A DNA stretch of 12,724 bases from Candidatus Puniceispirillum sp. GTDB taxonomy: Bacteria; Pseudomonadota; Alphaproteobacteria; Puniceispirillales; Puniceispirillaceae. Position numbers and translations under genes: made by a program. Below are positions 1-6,919 of the stretch, in pieces. The notes beneath the pieces are model-generated. The model saw only the letters and a program-made list of their open reading frames with translations. It was not told where the DNA came from and ran no database searches. The stretch spans positions 1-12,724 of the forward strand of contig JADHOU010000021.1 in assembly GCA_016778825.1 (NCBI GenBank), read 5' to 3'. Position 1 is the stretch's first letter, and every line of letters begins with the position of its first letter.

Positions 1-124
1 CGAACACAAGGCCAAAGGGTGCGACGCCAAAAATAAGGGGCATTTCCTCGCGAACGCCAGCCCAGAACTCGCTTCCTGCCGACAGGTTTTGGCTGGCCTT
101 TGGGCTGTTTTGGGCTTTCGGCAT
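1..124 (-). CDS. AzlC-family branched-chain amino acid permease, N-terminal fragment
   Basis: Partial gene, cut by the left edge of the window; only the first 41 codons are visible, reading leftwards from the ATG at 122-124. The translation has a polar N-terminal stretch of about 18 residues, then FWAGVREEMPLIFGVAPFGL, which resembles the first membrane segment of AzlC proteins (a conserved pattern of roughly FxxGxRxxxPxxxGxxPFG). Family knowledge: AzlC works with the small partner AzlD in exporting or transporting branched-chain amino acids across the inner membrane. The gene is divergent from pgk, sharing a 216-base spacer. No good ribosome binding site precedes the ATG. The identification rests on one motif in a short fragment, so it is likely but not certain. 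Confidence 0.68.
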   Translation of the reverse strand, partial: MPKAQNSPKASQNLSAGSEFWAGVREEMPLIFGVAPFGLVF

Positions 125-340
125 GGCAAAATGTCTCTATATAAAAGAGGGGTTGTCTCAATCAGCGGCATGATAGCGAAGGGTAAGGAATTAGCAAGCA
201 ATCGCCAACCCTTTGGTTGTATGGGTGTGAAATTTGATTGCTGGTAAATGCGTGGTTAGCAATCTTGCAATTCGCGTCCGTTTTGGGTACTTCCTAAGGC
301 CGAACCGATCATCCGAATATTTTGCCAAAGGCTAGCGATC
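125..340. promoter_or_regulatory. Divergent spacer azlC-like / pgk
   Basis: This 216-base gap lies between two divergent genes and should hold both promoters. I could not fix a convincing -35/-10 pair for either one. A TTGCAA-N17-TACTTC pair at about 265-293 is a weak candidate for pgk. The heptamer AGCAATC occurs at 197-203 and 258-264 and, inverted, at 236-242 (GATTGCT), so 236-264 forms a 7-bp inverted repeat with a 15-base centre. It could be an operator for pgk, but that is inference from pattern only. Confidence 0.35.
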
Positions 341-1540
341 ATGACAGCTAATTTCCAATTTGCCGACCAGATGGATGTCGCTGGCAAAACTGTGCTTCTA
401 CGGCTCGATGTTAATGTTCCGCTTGCTGATGGAGTGGTTAGCGACGATACCCGCATCCGGCGTGTCATGCCGGGGGTTCAATCCCTTCTTGAGCGCGGTG
501 CAAAAGTTGTTGTTTTGACGCATTTTGGCCGGCCGAAAGGCGCCTTTGTGCCAGCCCTGACCGTCCGCCCTGTGGCGCAGTCAATGGCCGGAATTCTTGG
601 CCAGCCGGTGCCGGTGGAAAGTGATGTCATTGGCCCGGGTGGTAAAAAGGCCGTGGCAGCTTTGGCAGATGGTGACATTCTGATGATGGAAAATCTGCGT
701 TTTTATCCTGAAGAAGAAGCCAATGACCTGGCCTTTGCCAAAAGCCTTGCGGCGCTTGGCAATCTTTATGTTGGTGATGCTTTTTCCTGTGCGCATCGGG
801 CGCATGCATCGGTTGATGCCTTGCCGCGTTTGATGCCATCGGCGGCTGGACGGTCTTTTGCGGCCGAACTTGCGGCATTGGATGCGGCGCTATCATCGCC
901 CGTGCGCCCACTTGGGGCGGTTGTTGGCGGTGCAAAAGTATCGTCAAAGCTGGCCTTGCTGGAAAATCTTGTTACCAAGGTTGATGGACTGGTGCTTGGC
1001 GGGGGCATGGCCAATACATTTTTGCTGGCGAAGGGAAAGCCAATCGGCGCCTCGCTTGCCGAATCTGACATGGTGGGTACGGCGCGCCGAATTATGGATG
1101 TTGCTGCCGCGCATAATTGCCAGATTCTGCTTCCCCAAGATGTGGTTGTAGCGGTTGAATTCAAACTTGGTGCCACGCATCGCCTTGTCAGCAGTGATGA
1201 TGTTGCCGATGGCGAAATGATTTTGGATGCTGGTGTCGAATCGGTGGCGGCGGCAATGGCCTTTCTTGATCGCTGTTCGACAATTGTCTGGAACGGGCCG
1301 ATGGGCGCGTTTGAGATTCCGCCTTTTGATGCGGCAACCAAGGCATTGGCGCGCGCTGTTGCAGCGAAAACGAAAAATGATGGCGTGATGAGTGTTGCCG
1401 GTGGCGGTGATACGATGGCGGCACTTGCAAATGCCGGGGTGAATGACCAATTTTCCTATGTATCGACCGCAGGCGGCGCGTTTCTCGAATGGCTCGAGGG
1501 CAAACGCTTACCCGGGGTTGAGGCGCTGCGTATCGACTAG
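341..1540 (+). CDS. pgk: Phosphoglycerate kinase
   Basis: Cytoplasmic glycolytic and gluconeogenic enzyme that interconverts 1,3-bisphosphoglycerate plus ADP with 3-phosphoglycerate plus ATP. The 399-residue length is normal for bacterial Pgk. Visible motifs in order: LLRLDVNVP (about 19-27, substrate-binding Asp and Asn), LTHFGRPKG (59-67), MENLRFYPEEE, the AHRAHAS loop, GGAKVSSK (ADP site), LVLGGGMANTFL, IVWNGPMGAFE, the nucleotide-phosphate loop GGGDT (354-358) and STAGGAFLE (375-383). The start codon follows a modest AAAGG at about 325-329. In many alphaproteobacteria pgk sits with gap, tkt or fba; here it stands between an azlC-like gene and msrA. In an organism feeding on glycolate it would run in the gluconeogenic direction, which is inference. 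Confidence 0.97.
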   Translation: MTANFQFADQMDVAGKTVLLRLDVNVPLADGVVSDDTRIRRVMPGVQSLLERGAKVVVLTHFGRPKGAFVPALTVRPVAQSMAGILGQPVPVESDVIGPGGKKAVAALADGDILMMENLRFYPEEEANDLAFAKSLAALGNLYVGDAFSCAHRAHASVDALPRLMPSAAGRSFAAELAALDAALSSPVRPLGAVVGGAKVSSKLALLENLVTKVDGLVLGGGMANTFLLAKGKPIGASLAESDMVGTARRIMDVAAAHNCQILLPQDVVVAVEFKLGATHRLVSSDDVADGEMILDAGVESVAAAMAFLDRCSTIVWNGPMGAFEIPPFDAATKALARAVAAKTKNDGVMSVAGGGDTMAALANAGVNDQFSYVSTAGGAFLEWLEGKRLPGVEALRID

Positions 1541-1572
1541 CCATTAGTGCTAAAAAGCGTGATTATAAAACT

Positions 1573-1597
1573 TTTGGTCACAAGACATTTGGTCACA
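1573..1597. repeat. Tandem 10-bp direct repeat TTTGGTCACA between pgk and msrA
   Basis: TTTGGTCACA is present exactly at 1573-1582 and again at 1588-1597, a 15-base repeat period, inside the 91-base pgk-msrA spacer. The repeats end 34 bases before the msrA start codon. They could be paired half-sites for a regulator or the trace of a short duplication. No protein family is recognised from the motif. Confidence 0.6.
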
Positions 1598-1617
1598 GGG
1601 CAGGGCTGGATTGACAT

Positions 1618-1623
1618 AAAGGA
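1618..1623 (+). promoter_or_regulatory. Ribosome binding site of msrA
   Basis: AAAGGA lies 8 bases before the ATG at 1632 and supports that start for msrA. Confidence 0.65.
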
Positions 1624-1631
1624 CAAGCATC

Positions 1632-2267
1632 ATGTTTTTCGATAATCCGTTTAAATCGCGTTTGCCAAATGCCGATGAGGCTTTGGCCGGTCGCGCCACG
1701 GCAGTTTTTGCTGGCGGCAATCATGCGGTGCTTGGCACTGCCCTGATCGGTTCTGTGCCGAACGGGATGAAGCAGATTGTCCTTGGTCTTGGCTGTTTTT
1801 GGGGTGCCGAACGGTTGTTTTGGAAGCTGCCCGGTGTTCATGTCACGGCGGTTGGCTATGCTGGCGGTGTAACGCCAAACCCTACTTATGAGGAAACTTG
1901 CAGCGGGTTGACCGGTCATACTGAAGTTGTTTTGCTGGTTTATGATCCCGCCAAGCTGGCGCTTGACCGTATTTTAACAACATTCTGGCAGGTGCATGAC
2001 CCCACCCAAGGGTTTCGGCAGGGAAATGATCGCGGCACGCAATATCGGTCGGCGATTTTTGTGATGGATGATGATGATTTAGCCACCGTTACCGCGAGTG
2101 CGGAACAATATCAAAAGGCGCTGGCAAAAGCCGGATTCGGCCAGATCACAACCGAGATTGCGGTTAATAACCAATTTTACTATGCCGAGGATTATCATCA
2201 GCAATATTTGCATAAGGTGCCAAATGGCTATTGTGGCCTTCAGGGAACTGGTGTTTCGGCAGGCTAG
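1632..2267 (+). CDS. msrA: Peptide methionine sulfoxide reductase MsrA
   Basis: Cytoplasmic repair enzyme that reduces the S-epimer of methionine sulfoxide in proteins and free methionine, using thioredoxin to regenerate its disulfide. The protein is 211 residues, the long E. coli type with an N-terminal extension of about 45 residues before the catalytic core. The catalytic motif GCFWGAE carries Cys55; [38 protein letters not shown] and YHQQYL follow in the expected order. A resolving cysteine is present in NGYCGL (Cys201). The second recycling cysteine found near the C-terminus of E. coli MsrA is absent: the tail reads GVSAG where E. coli has GVC. A clear ribosome binding site supports the start. 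It appears to be a single-gene unit. Confidence 0.95.
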   Translation: MFFDNPFKSRLPNADEALAGRATAVFAGGNHAVLGTALIGSVPNGMKQIVLGLGCFWGAERLFWKLPGVHVTAVGYAGGVTPNPTYEETCSGLTGHTEVVLLVYDPAKLALDRILTTFWQVHDPTQGFRQGNDRGTQYRSAIFVMDDDDLATVTASAEQYQKALAKAGFGQITTEIAVNNQFYYAEDYHQQYLHKVPNGYCGLQGTGVSAG

Positions 2268-2319
2268 GCTGGCGAAAATAAAAAGATCGAAAAGGCTTGG
2301 GAAAAGCGCGATGCAAGGA

Positions 2320-2348
2320 TTGACCTTCGGTCGTGGCGGTGTTAGGTT
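2320..2348 (+). promoter_or_regulatory. Candidate sigma-70 type promoter of rpmJ
   Basis: TTGACC (2320-2325) and TAGGTT (2343-2348) are separated by 17 bases, 56 bases before the rpmJ start. The -35 matches the consensus at five of six positions; the -10 is weaker. Spacing and location fit a dedicated rpmJ promoter. A small GGCC-TAT-GGCC hairpin (2372-2382) lies in the predicted leader. Confidence 0.45.
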
Positions 2349-2390
2349 CCGGCCTCGTTATTAAGCATTTAGGCCTATGGCCGCCGATTT

Positions 2391-2395
2391 GGGAG
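2391..2395 (+). promoter_or_regulatory. Ribosome binding site of rpmJ
   Basis: GGGAG ends 9 bases before the ATG at 2405. It selects this ATG over upstream in-frame starts, giving the expected 41-residue L36. Confidence 0.6.
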
Positions 2396-2404
2396 CCCCA
2401 AATT

Positions 2405-2530
2405 ATGAAAGTTGTTAGTTCACTCAAGACGCTGAAATCGCGTGACCGTCATTGTCAGGTGGTGCGTCGTCGCGGCAGATTATATGTAATCAACAAGAAG
2501 AACCCGCGCCTCAAGGCTCGTCAGGGTTAA
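2405..2530 (+). CDS. rpmJ: 50S ribosomal protein L36
   Basis: Small basic protein of the large ribosomal subunit, 41 residues. It begins [20 protein letters not shown] and continues with an arginine-rich turn, then [15 protein letters not shown], the pattern of the alphaproteobacterial L36. Only one cysteine is present, so the zinc ribbon of the C+ form (three Cys and one His) is missing; this is the zinc-independent, C- form. An in-frame ORF extends upstream to 2333, but the family length, the ribosome binding site and the residue pattern place the start at 2405. It lies alone with its own candidate promoter, as is common for rpmJ in this class. Confidence 0.95.
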   Translation: MKVVSSLKTLKSRDRHCQVVRRRGRLYVINKKNPRLKARQG

Positions 2531-2639
2531 GGCTTTGCGTGGCGCATTGCGCCGCCAGCTTATCCACAGCTTTTAGAATATCCAAGGCACGGTCGGGTTT
2601 TCCGGCCGTTTCTTTTGCCCGAATTTCCGATTGCGTCAC
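2511..2639 (-). CDS. Possible small protein or gene remnant
   Basis: Low-confidence call. A minus-strand frame reads [20 protein letters not shown] and then [11 protein letters not shown] with a polar tail, 42 residues from a GTG at 2637-2639 to a TGA at 2511-2513. It overlaps the 3' end of rpmJ by 20 bases in the convergent direction. The composition (amphipathic, Ala/Lys/Asp rich, no odd residue runs) looks more like real protein than the other shadow frames here. No ATG lies in frame nearby and no ribosome binding site precedes the GTG. It may be a short unrecognised protein, the remnant of a decayed gene, or chance. I do not recognise a family. Confidence 0.22.
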   Translation of the reverse strand: MTQSEIRAKETAGKPDRALDILKAVDKLAAQCATQSLNPDEP

Positions 2640-2741
2640 CTTGGGCTGTTCTGCATCATGGCAGGGTATCTGCCTTGCGGGGCGGAATGAATAAGTAAGG
2701 TGCGATCTTTTTTTGAGGATATAGAGACTCAGGAGCCAATC
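2531..2741 (+). promoter_or_regulatory. Spacer rpmJ / glcD with a small hairpin
   Basis: This 211-base region separates rpmJ from glcD and should contain the glcDEF promoter; none is clear. A GGCGC-ATT-GCGCC hairpin (2541-2553) just after rpmJ has no T-run and is at best a weak transcription stop. Part of the region may encode a small minus-strand protein (2511-2639). A T-rich stretch at 2708-2714 precedes the glcD ribosome binding site. Confidence 0.3.
2731..2735 (+). promoter_or_regulatory. Ribosome binding site of glcD
   Basis: AGGAG sits 6 bases before the ATG at 2742. It decides that start over a GTG at 2700 that would add 14 residues not expected in GlcD. Confidence 0.75.
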
Positions 2742-4229
2742 ATGCAGATGCCAGAACCAGATCAGGCCGTTATTGATCGCCGCGAAACCATTTGTCGTGA
2801 CCTTCGCGAATTGGTCGCTGCCGATTGTGTGATTGATTCGGTCGAAGGGCGCCGCGCCTATGATGCTGATGGTCTGTCTGCCTATCGCCAGCTTCCGCTC
2901 GCCGTGGTTCTGCCAGAAACCGTCGAGCAAATTGCCGCTGTGATGAAATATTGTCATAGCGAAGGCATCAAAGTGGTGCCGCGTGGGTCAGGCACGTCGC
3001 TATCTGGCGGGGCTTTGCCTCTGGCTGATGCGGTTCTTGTCGGGCTTGGTAAATTTAACCGGATTCTTGAAGTTGATTATGCGAATCGTTGTGTCGTTGC
3101 CCAGCCGGGCGTGACCAATCTTGCCATTACCCATGCGGTTCAGGCTGATGGATTTTACTATGCGCCCGATCCGTCAAGCCAGATTGCCTGCTCCGTTGGT
3201 GGCAATGTTGCCGAAAATTCAGGTGGTATTCATTGTCTGAAATATGGTCTGACAACAAATAATCTTCTGGGGATCGAGCTTGTCACCATTGATGGCGAAA
3301 TTCTGCGGCTTGGCGGCAAGCATCTTGATGCTGGCGATTATGATTTGATGGGCGTGATGACTGGCTCTGAAGGCTTGCTTGGCATTGTTAGCGAAGTGAC
3401 TTTACGGATTTTGCAAAAGCCAGCAACCCAGCGTGCCCTTCTTGTCGGGTTTGATGATACCGGATCAGCGGCAAAGGCCGTTGGCGATGTGATTGGTGCG
3501 GGTATTATTCCGGCTGGTATGGAAATGATGGATGGGCTGGCGATTAACGCGGCTGAAGATTTTGCCAATGCAGGCTATCCGCGTGGGGCGGCAGCGCTGC
3601 TGATTATCGAGCTTGATGGGCCAGAAATCGAGGTCAATACATTGATTGATCGGGTTGCCAAAATTATGGATAGCGCCGGTGCGTCATCGCTTAAAGTGAG
3701 TAATTCCGAAGAAGAGCGCAACCTATTCTGGGCTGGTCGGAAATCAGCTTTTCCCGCTGTTGGACGCATTTCGCCCGATTATTTATGTATGGATGGCACA
3801 ATCCCGCGCCGCCGCCTGCCAGATATGATGGTACGGATGGCGTCGCTTAGCCAAAAATATGGATTGCGCGTTGCCAATGTCTTTCATGCTGGTGATGGCA
3901 ATCTTCACCCGCTGATTCTTTTTGATGCCAACCAACCCGATGAATTGCAACGTGCCGAAGATTTCGGTGCTGATATTTTGCGGGCATGTGTTGAAATGGG
4001 CGGCGTTCTTACTGGTGAGCATGGCGTTGGCGTTGAAAAACGCGATCTGATGGGAATTCAATTCACCGAAGATGACATGAAACAGCAACAACGGCTGAAA
4101 TGTGCCTTTGACGCTGATCATCTGCTGAATCCGGGCAAGGTTTTCCCGCATTTGCATCGTTGTGCCGAATTGGGGCGGCTTCATGTCCATAAGGGCAAAA
4201 TGCCATTTCCTGATCTGCCGCGCTTTTAA
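2742..4229 (+). CDS. glcD: Glycolate oxidase subunit GlcD, FAD-binding
   Basis: Catalytic flavoprotein of the membrane-associated glycolate oxidase (dehydrogenase) complex GlcDEF, which oxidises glycolate to glyoxylate and passes electrons to the respiratory chain. The protein has 495 residues, close to E. coli GlcD. The N-terminal PCMH-type FAD domain shows LPLAVVLPETVEQIAAVM (about 51-68), the pyrophosphate loop PRGSGTSLSGG (80-90), the VAQPGVTN segment and PDPSSQIACSVGGNVAENSG. The C-terminal FAD-linked oxidase domain has FHAGDGNLHPLI, TGEHGVGVEKRDLM and the closing LNPGKVFP (about 462-469). D-lactate dehydrogenases share this fold, but the adjacent glcE and glcF settle the assignment. It is first in the glcDEF-bhcBCD gene group. 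Confidence 0.95.
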   Translation: MQMPEPDQAVIDRRETICRDLRELVAADCVIDSVEGRRAYDADGLSAYRQLPLAVVLPETVEQIAAVMKYCHSEGIKVVPRGSGTSLSGGALPLADAVLVGLGKFNRILEVDYANRCVVAQPGVTNLAITHAVQADGFYYAPDPSSQIACSVGGNVAENSGGIHCLKYGLTTNNLLGIELVTIDGEILRLGGKHLDAGDYDLMGVMTGSEGLLGIVSEVTLRILQKPATQRALLVGFDDTGSAAKAVGDVIGAGIIPAGMEMMDGLAINAAEDFANAGYPRGAAALLIIELDGPEIEVNTLIDRVAKIMDSAGASSLKVSNSEEERNLFWAGRKSAFPAVGRISPDYLCMDGTIPRRRLPDMMVRMASLSQKYGLRVANVFHAGDGNLHPLILFDANQPDELQRAEDFGADILRACVEMGGVLTGEHGVGVEKRDLMGIQFTEDDMKQQQRLKCAFDADHLLNPGKVFPHLHRCAELGRLHVHKGKMPFPDLPRF

Positions 4230-4279
4230 GGTTTTTGTCCACTGCCGGTTTTGCCGCGGTGATAAGGGTGAGTTTCGAG

Positions 4280-5470
4280 ATGATAAACGTAACCGGGCTT
4301 GATGACGCTGCTGCGGTCATTGCCGATGCGATGGAACAGCAACAGCATCTTGGCGTACAAGCGATGGCAACAAAGGCCGCGCTTGGCCGCGATGCTAATT
4401 ATGATGAAATGATAAATGTTTCGGCTTTTTCCGGCATTATCGATTATCAGCCTGATGAATTGATCCTGACCTTGCGCGCTGGCACGCCAATGCATGAGGT
4501 TGAATCGACATTGGCCAGCGCAAATCAGATGTTAGCATTTGAAGTGCCTGACCTTCATAAAATTCTAGCCAGCAAGTCGGCGGGAACCATTGGCGGCGTT
4601 CTGGCAATCAATGCCAGCGGGCCTCGCCGCCTGACCGCGGGTGCCGCGCGTGATTATTTGCTTGGGTTTGATGCCATTTCGGGGCGTGGCGAGCGATTCA
4701 AATCGGGCGGCAAGGTGATGAAAAATGTCACTGGCTATGATTTGTCAAAATTGATTTGCGGGTCTTATGGCACATTGGCCATCTTTGATGAGGTGACGCT
4801 AAAAACGCTGCCAAAGCCGGAAACCAATATCAGCCTGCTATTTCCTTGTGATGATCTTAGTGCGGCTGTTGCCCGCATTGCCGGTATTTTTGCCAGTCCG
4901 CATGAACCTAATGCCGCCGCCATTCTGCCACAAGCCATTGCGGCAAAAGCGGGGGTTAATGTTGCCGGTGCGATGCTGGCCATTATCCGGCTTGAGGGGA
5001 TTGATGTTTCAGTTGCTGATCGCGCCGCGCATTTGCTGGCAGCATATAAAGAGTGTGTAAAGCTTGATACCGATGCCAGCACCGCGCTATGGCAGCAAAT
5101 CCGCGATGTTGATTTGCTGGCAGATGCAGATGGCGATATCTGGAAATTATCCTGTGCACCGGCTTCGGCACCGGCAATTATTGCCACGCTTTTCGACCAG
5201 TTTGATTTTCAGTTTTTTGCGGATTGGGCTGGCGGGCTATTATGGCTTGCTGGGCCGTCAGGGGCGGAATTTGGCATGGCAATGCGATCGGCATTGGCGG
5301 CAAATTTTAATGGACATGCGCAATTGATCCGCGATAGCGGCAATAGCAAAGACGCTATTGCCCCTTTGCAACCCCTGTCATCAGCGCATTATGCGCTTCA
5401 CAAGCGGGTAAAGTCAGCGTTTGACCCGCGGTCGGTTCTTAATTTTGGCCGTATGCACAACGGCATCTAG
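4280..5470 (+). CDS. glcE: Glycolate oxidase subunit GlcE, FAD-binding
   Basis: Second flavin-domain subunit of glycolate oxidase, needed with GlcD and GlcF for activity. From the ATG at 4280 it has 396 residues. The half-family FAD domain is clear: DYQPDELILTLRAGTPMHEV, then SAGTIGGVLAINASGPRR, ARDYLLGFDAISGRGE, GGKVMKNVTGYDLSKL and GSYGTLAIFDEVTLKTLPKP, ending LNFGRMHNGI. Upstream in-frame starts exist (TTG at 4235, GTG at 4268). I chose 4280 because the conserved region begins just after it and AAGGG lies at 4264-4268; the GTG at 4268 is a plausible alternative. It follows glcD by 50 bases and precedes glcF by 11, consistent with one transcript. Confidence 0.93.
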   Translation: MINVTGLDDAAAVIADAMEQQQHLGVQAMATKAALGRDANYDEMINVSAFSGIIDYQPDELILTLRAGTPMHEVESTLASANQMLAFEVPDLHKILASKSAGTIGGVLAINASGPRRLTAGAARDYLLGFDAISGRGERFKSGGKVMKNVTGYDLSKLICGSYGTLAIFDEVTLKTLPKPETNISLLFPCDDLSAAVARIAGIFASPHEPNAAAILPQAIAAKAGVNVAGAMLAIIRLEGIDVSVADRAAHLLAAYKECVKLDTDASTALWQQIRDVDLLADADGDIWKLSCAPASAPAIIATLFDQFDFQFFADWAGGLLWLAGPSGAEFGMAMRSALAANFNGHAQLIRDSGNSKDAIAPLQPLSSAHYALHKRVKSAFDPRSVLNFGRMHNGI

Positions 5471-5481
5471 GGGCAAGGTTT

Positions 5482-6771
5482 ATGCAAACTCATTTTTCCG
5501 CTGACCAGCTTGCCGATCCGCAAATCGCCGAAGCTGATGCCATTCTTCGCAATTGTGTTCATTGCGGTTTTTGCACGGCCACCTGTCCGACCTTTGTGAT
5601 CACGGGCGATGAGCGTGACAGCCCGCGTGGCCGCATCTGGATGTTGCGTGAAGTGCTGGAAAGCCCTGAGACCGTATCAGCCAACACCAGCTATCATATT
5701 GACCGGTGCCTTGGCTGTTTGTCTTGCACAACCACCTGTCCATCGGGTGTTGATTACCCGCATCTTCTCGATATTGGTCGTGAAAAGCTGGACAGGCTGG
5801 TGCCGCGGCCATTTGCCGACAAGATGATGCGCCGGATGCTTGGCATGATCATTCCTTATGCTGGCCGGTTTCGGATGATGATTACGCTGGCTCGGATCGG
5901 GCGGCTATTTAGCTGGGCAATGCCGGCGGCCATGCGCGCGGCCTTGGCCAAGATTCCGTCCGAGTTAAAGCCATTTGATAGGGTTGGTGGCCATGATGCG
6001 GTGTTTTCCCCAGATCGAAAACCGGTTAAGCGCGTTGCCTTGCTTGCAGGCTGTGCGCAGCGCGCACTTGATCCCGAGATTAATGCAAGCACGATCCGCG
6101 TTCTTAATCGGCTTGGTGTCGAGGTTGTTGTGCGGTCTGAGGCGCATTGTTGCGGTGCGTTGGCGCATCATATTGGCGAGACTGATCGGGCGCATCACAC
6201 GGTTCGGGCGGCGGTTCTGGCATGGTACGATGAAATGAAATCGGGCGGTCTTGATGCAATTGTTGTTAATGCGTCTGGCTGTGGAACAATGGTCAAGGAT
6301 TACGGCCATATGATGAAAGATGATGCCGAGCTTGCCGGTATAGCCAAGGCGGTTTCGGATAAATGCGTCGATGTTTCTGAATTGCTTGATAATCTTGATG
6401 TCGAGTCGATTTTGCAGCCAGCGCCTGCCGAGGGGCGCGGCAAAGTTGCCTATCATTCGGCCTGCTCGCTTCAGCATGGGCAAAAGATCCATGATTTGCC
6501 GTTGCGTTTGCTTCGTCAGGCTGGATTTGATGTGGTGCAACCGCTGAATGGCCATCTTTGCTGTGGCTCGGCAGGGGTCTATAATATTCTTCAACCCGAG
6601 ATGGCTGATAAATTAAAAGCTCGTAAATTAGACAGCCTTGATAAAACCGGCGCGCAATTTGTCGCCGCTGGCAATATTGGCTGTATCACGCAGTTAAACC
6701 GGAAAGATTTGCCGGTACGCCATACGGTTCAGTTCATTGATTGGGCAACCGGTGGCCCTAATCCGCGCTAA
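5482..6771 (+). CDS. glcF: Glycolate oxidase iron-sulfur subunit GlcF
   Basis: Electron-transfer subunit of glycolate oxidase, moving electrons from the GlcD/GlcE flavins towards quinone at the inner membrane. The protein is 429 residues. Two ferredoxin-like 4Fe-4S motifs are intact: NCVHCGFCTATCP (Cys25, 28, 31, 35) and RCLGCLSCTTTCP (Cys76, 79, 82, 86). Two CCG domains follow, seen as EAHCCGALAHH and GHLCCGSAGVYN, with ASGCG and YHSACSLQHGQ between them; this is the standard GlcF order. The start follows a purine-rich stretch just after the glcE stop. It is the last glc gene before the 148-base spacer ahead of bhcB. Confidence 0.95.
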   Translation: MQTHFSADQLADPQIAEADAILRNCVHCGFCTATCPTFVITGDERDSPRGRIWMLREVLESPETVSANTSYHIDRCLGCLSCTTTCPSGVDYPHLLDIGREKLDRLVPRPFADKMMRRMLGMIIPYAGRFRMMITLARIGRLFSWAMPAAMRAALAKIPSELKPFDRVGGHDAVFSPDRKPVKRVALLAGCAQRALDPEINASTIRVLNRLGVEVVVRSEAHCCGALAHHIGETDRAHHTVRAAVLAWYDEMKSGGLDAIVVNASGCGTMVKDYGHMMKDDAELAGIAKAVSDKCVDVSELLDNLDVESILQPAPAEGRGKVAYHSACSLQHGQKIHDLPLRLLRQAGFDVVQPLNGHLCCGSAGVYNILQPEMADKLKARKLDSLDKTGAQFVAAGNIGCITQLNRKDLPVRHTVQFIDWATGGPNPR

Positions 6772-6919
6772 TCCAGGATATCATCTTGCTGCATTCGGGT
6801 TGAAATTAGTTGTAAATGAACCACATCTCGCTCGGGATAGGTTTAGATGTGTTTTATTCCTGATGATTACTGTAACAGACAGGCGACAGCCGACATAAAT
6901 CTTGACGTTTGAGATCGAA
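6772..6919 (+). promoter_or_regulatory. Spacer glcF / bhcB, probable promoter region
   Basis: This spacer is much longer than the other gaps in the gene group, which suggests bhcBCD can be transcribed separately from glcDEF. It contains the inverted repeat at 6819-6854. I found no convincing -35/-10 pair, so the promoter position is not resolved. Confidence 0.4.
6819..6854. promoter_or_regulatory. Inverted repeat, candidate operator upstream of bhcB
   Basis: CACATCT (6822-6828) and AGATGTG (6845-6851) are exact inverse complements separated by 16 bases. Two further pairs extend the arms outwards after one mismatch, giving nine of ten matching positions. The arms are AT-rich and the loop long, so an RNA terminator is less likely than a protein-binding dyad, although a short T-rich stretch follows. 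Known clusters of this pathway are controlled by the IclR-type BhcR; that this repeat is its site is inference. Confidence 0.45.

Noticed and set aside
766..1341. Long antisense open frame within pgk
   Set aside because: It is a shadow frame: pgk is unambiguous on the plus strand and the antisense translation is low-complexity and unlike any family I know.
2560..2568. Exact DnaA-box consensus TTATCCACA downstream of rpmJ
   Set aside because: It is a single copy with no cluster, AT-rich unwinding element or origin-linked gene nearby; one such 9-mer in a window of this size can occur by chance.
6819..6860. Intrinsic terminator after glcF
   Set aside because: The stem is AT-rich with a 16-base loop and the following T-run is short and interrupted; an operator fits better, although partial termination cannot be excluded.
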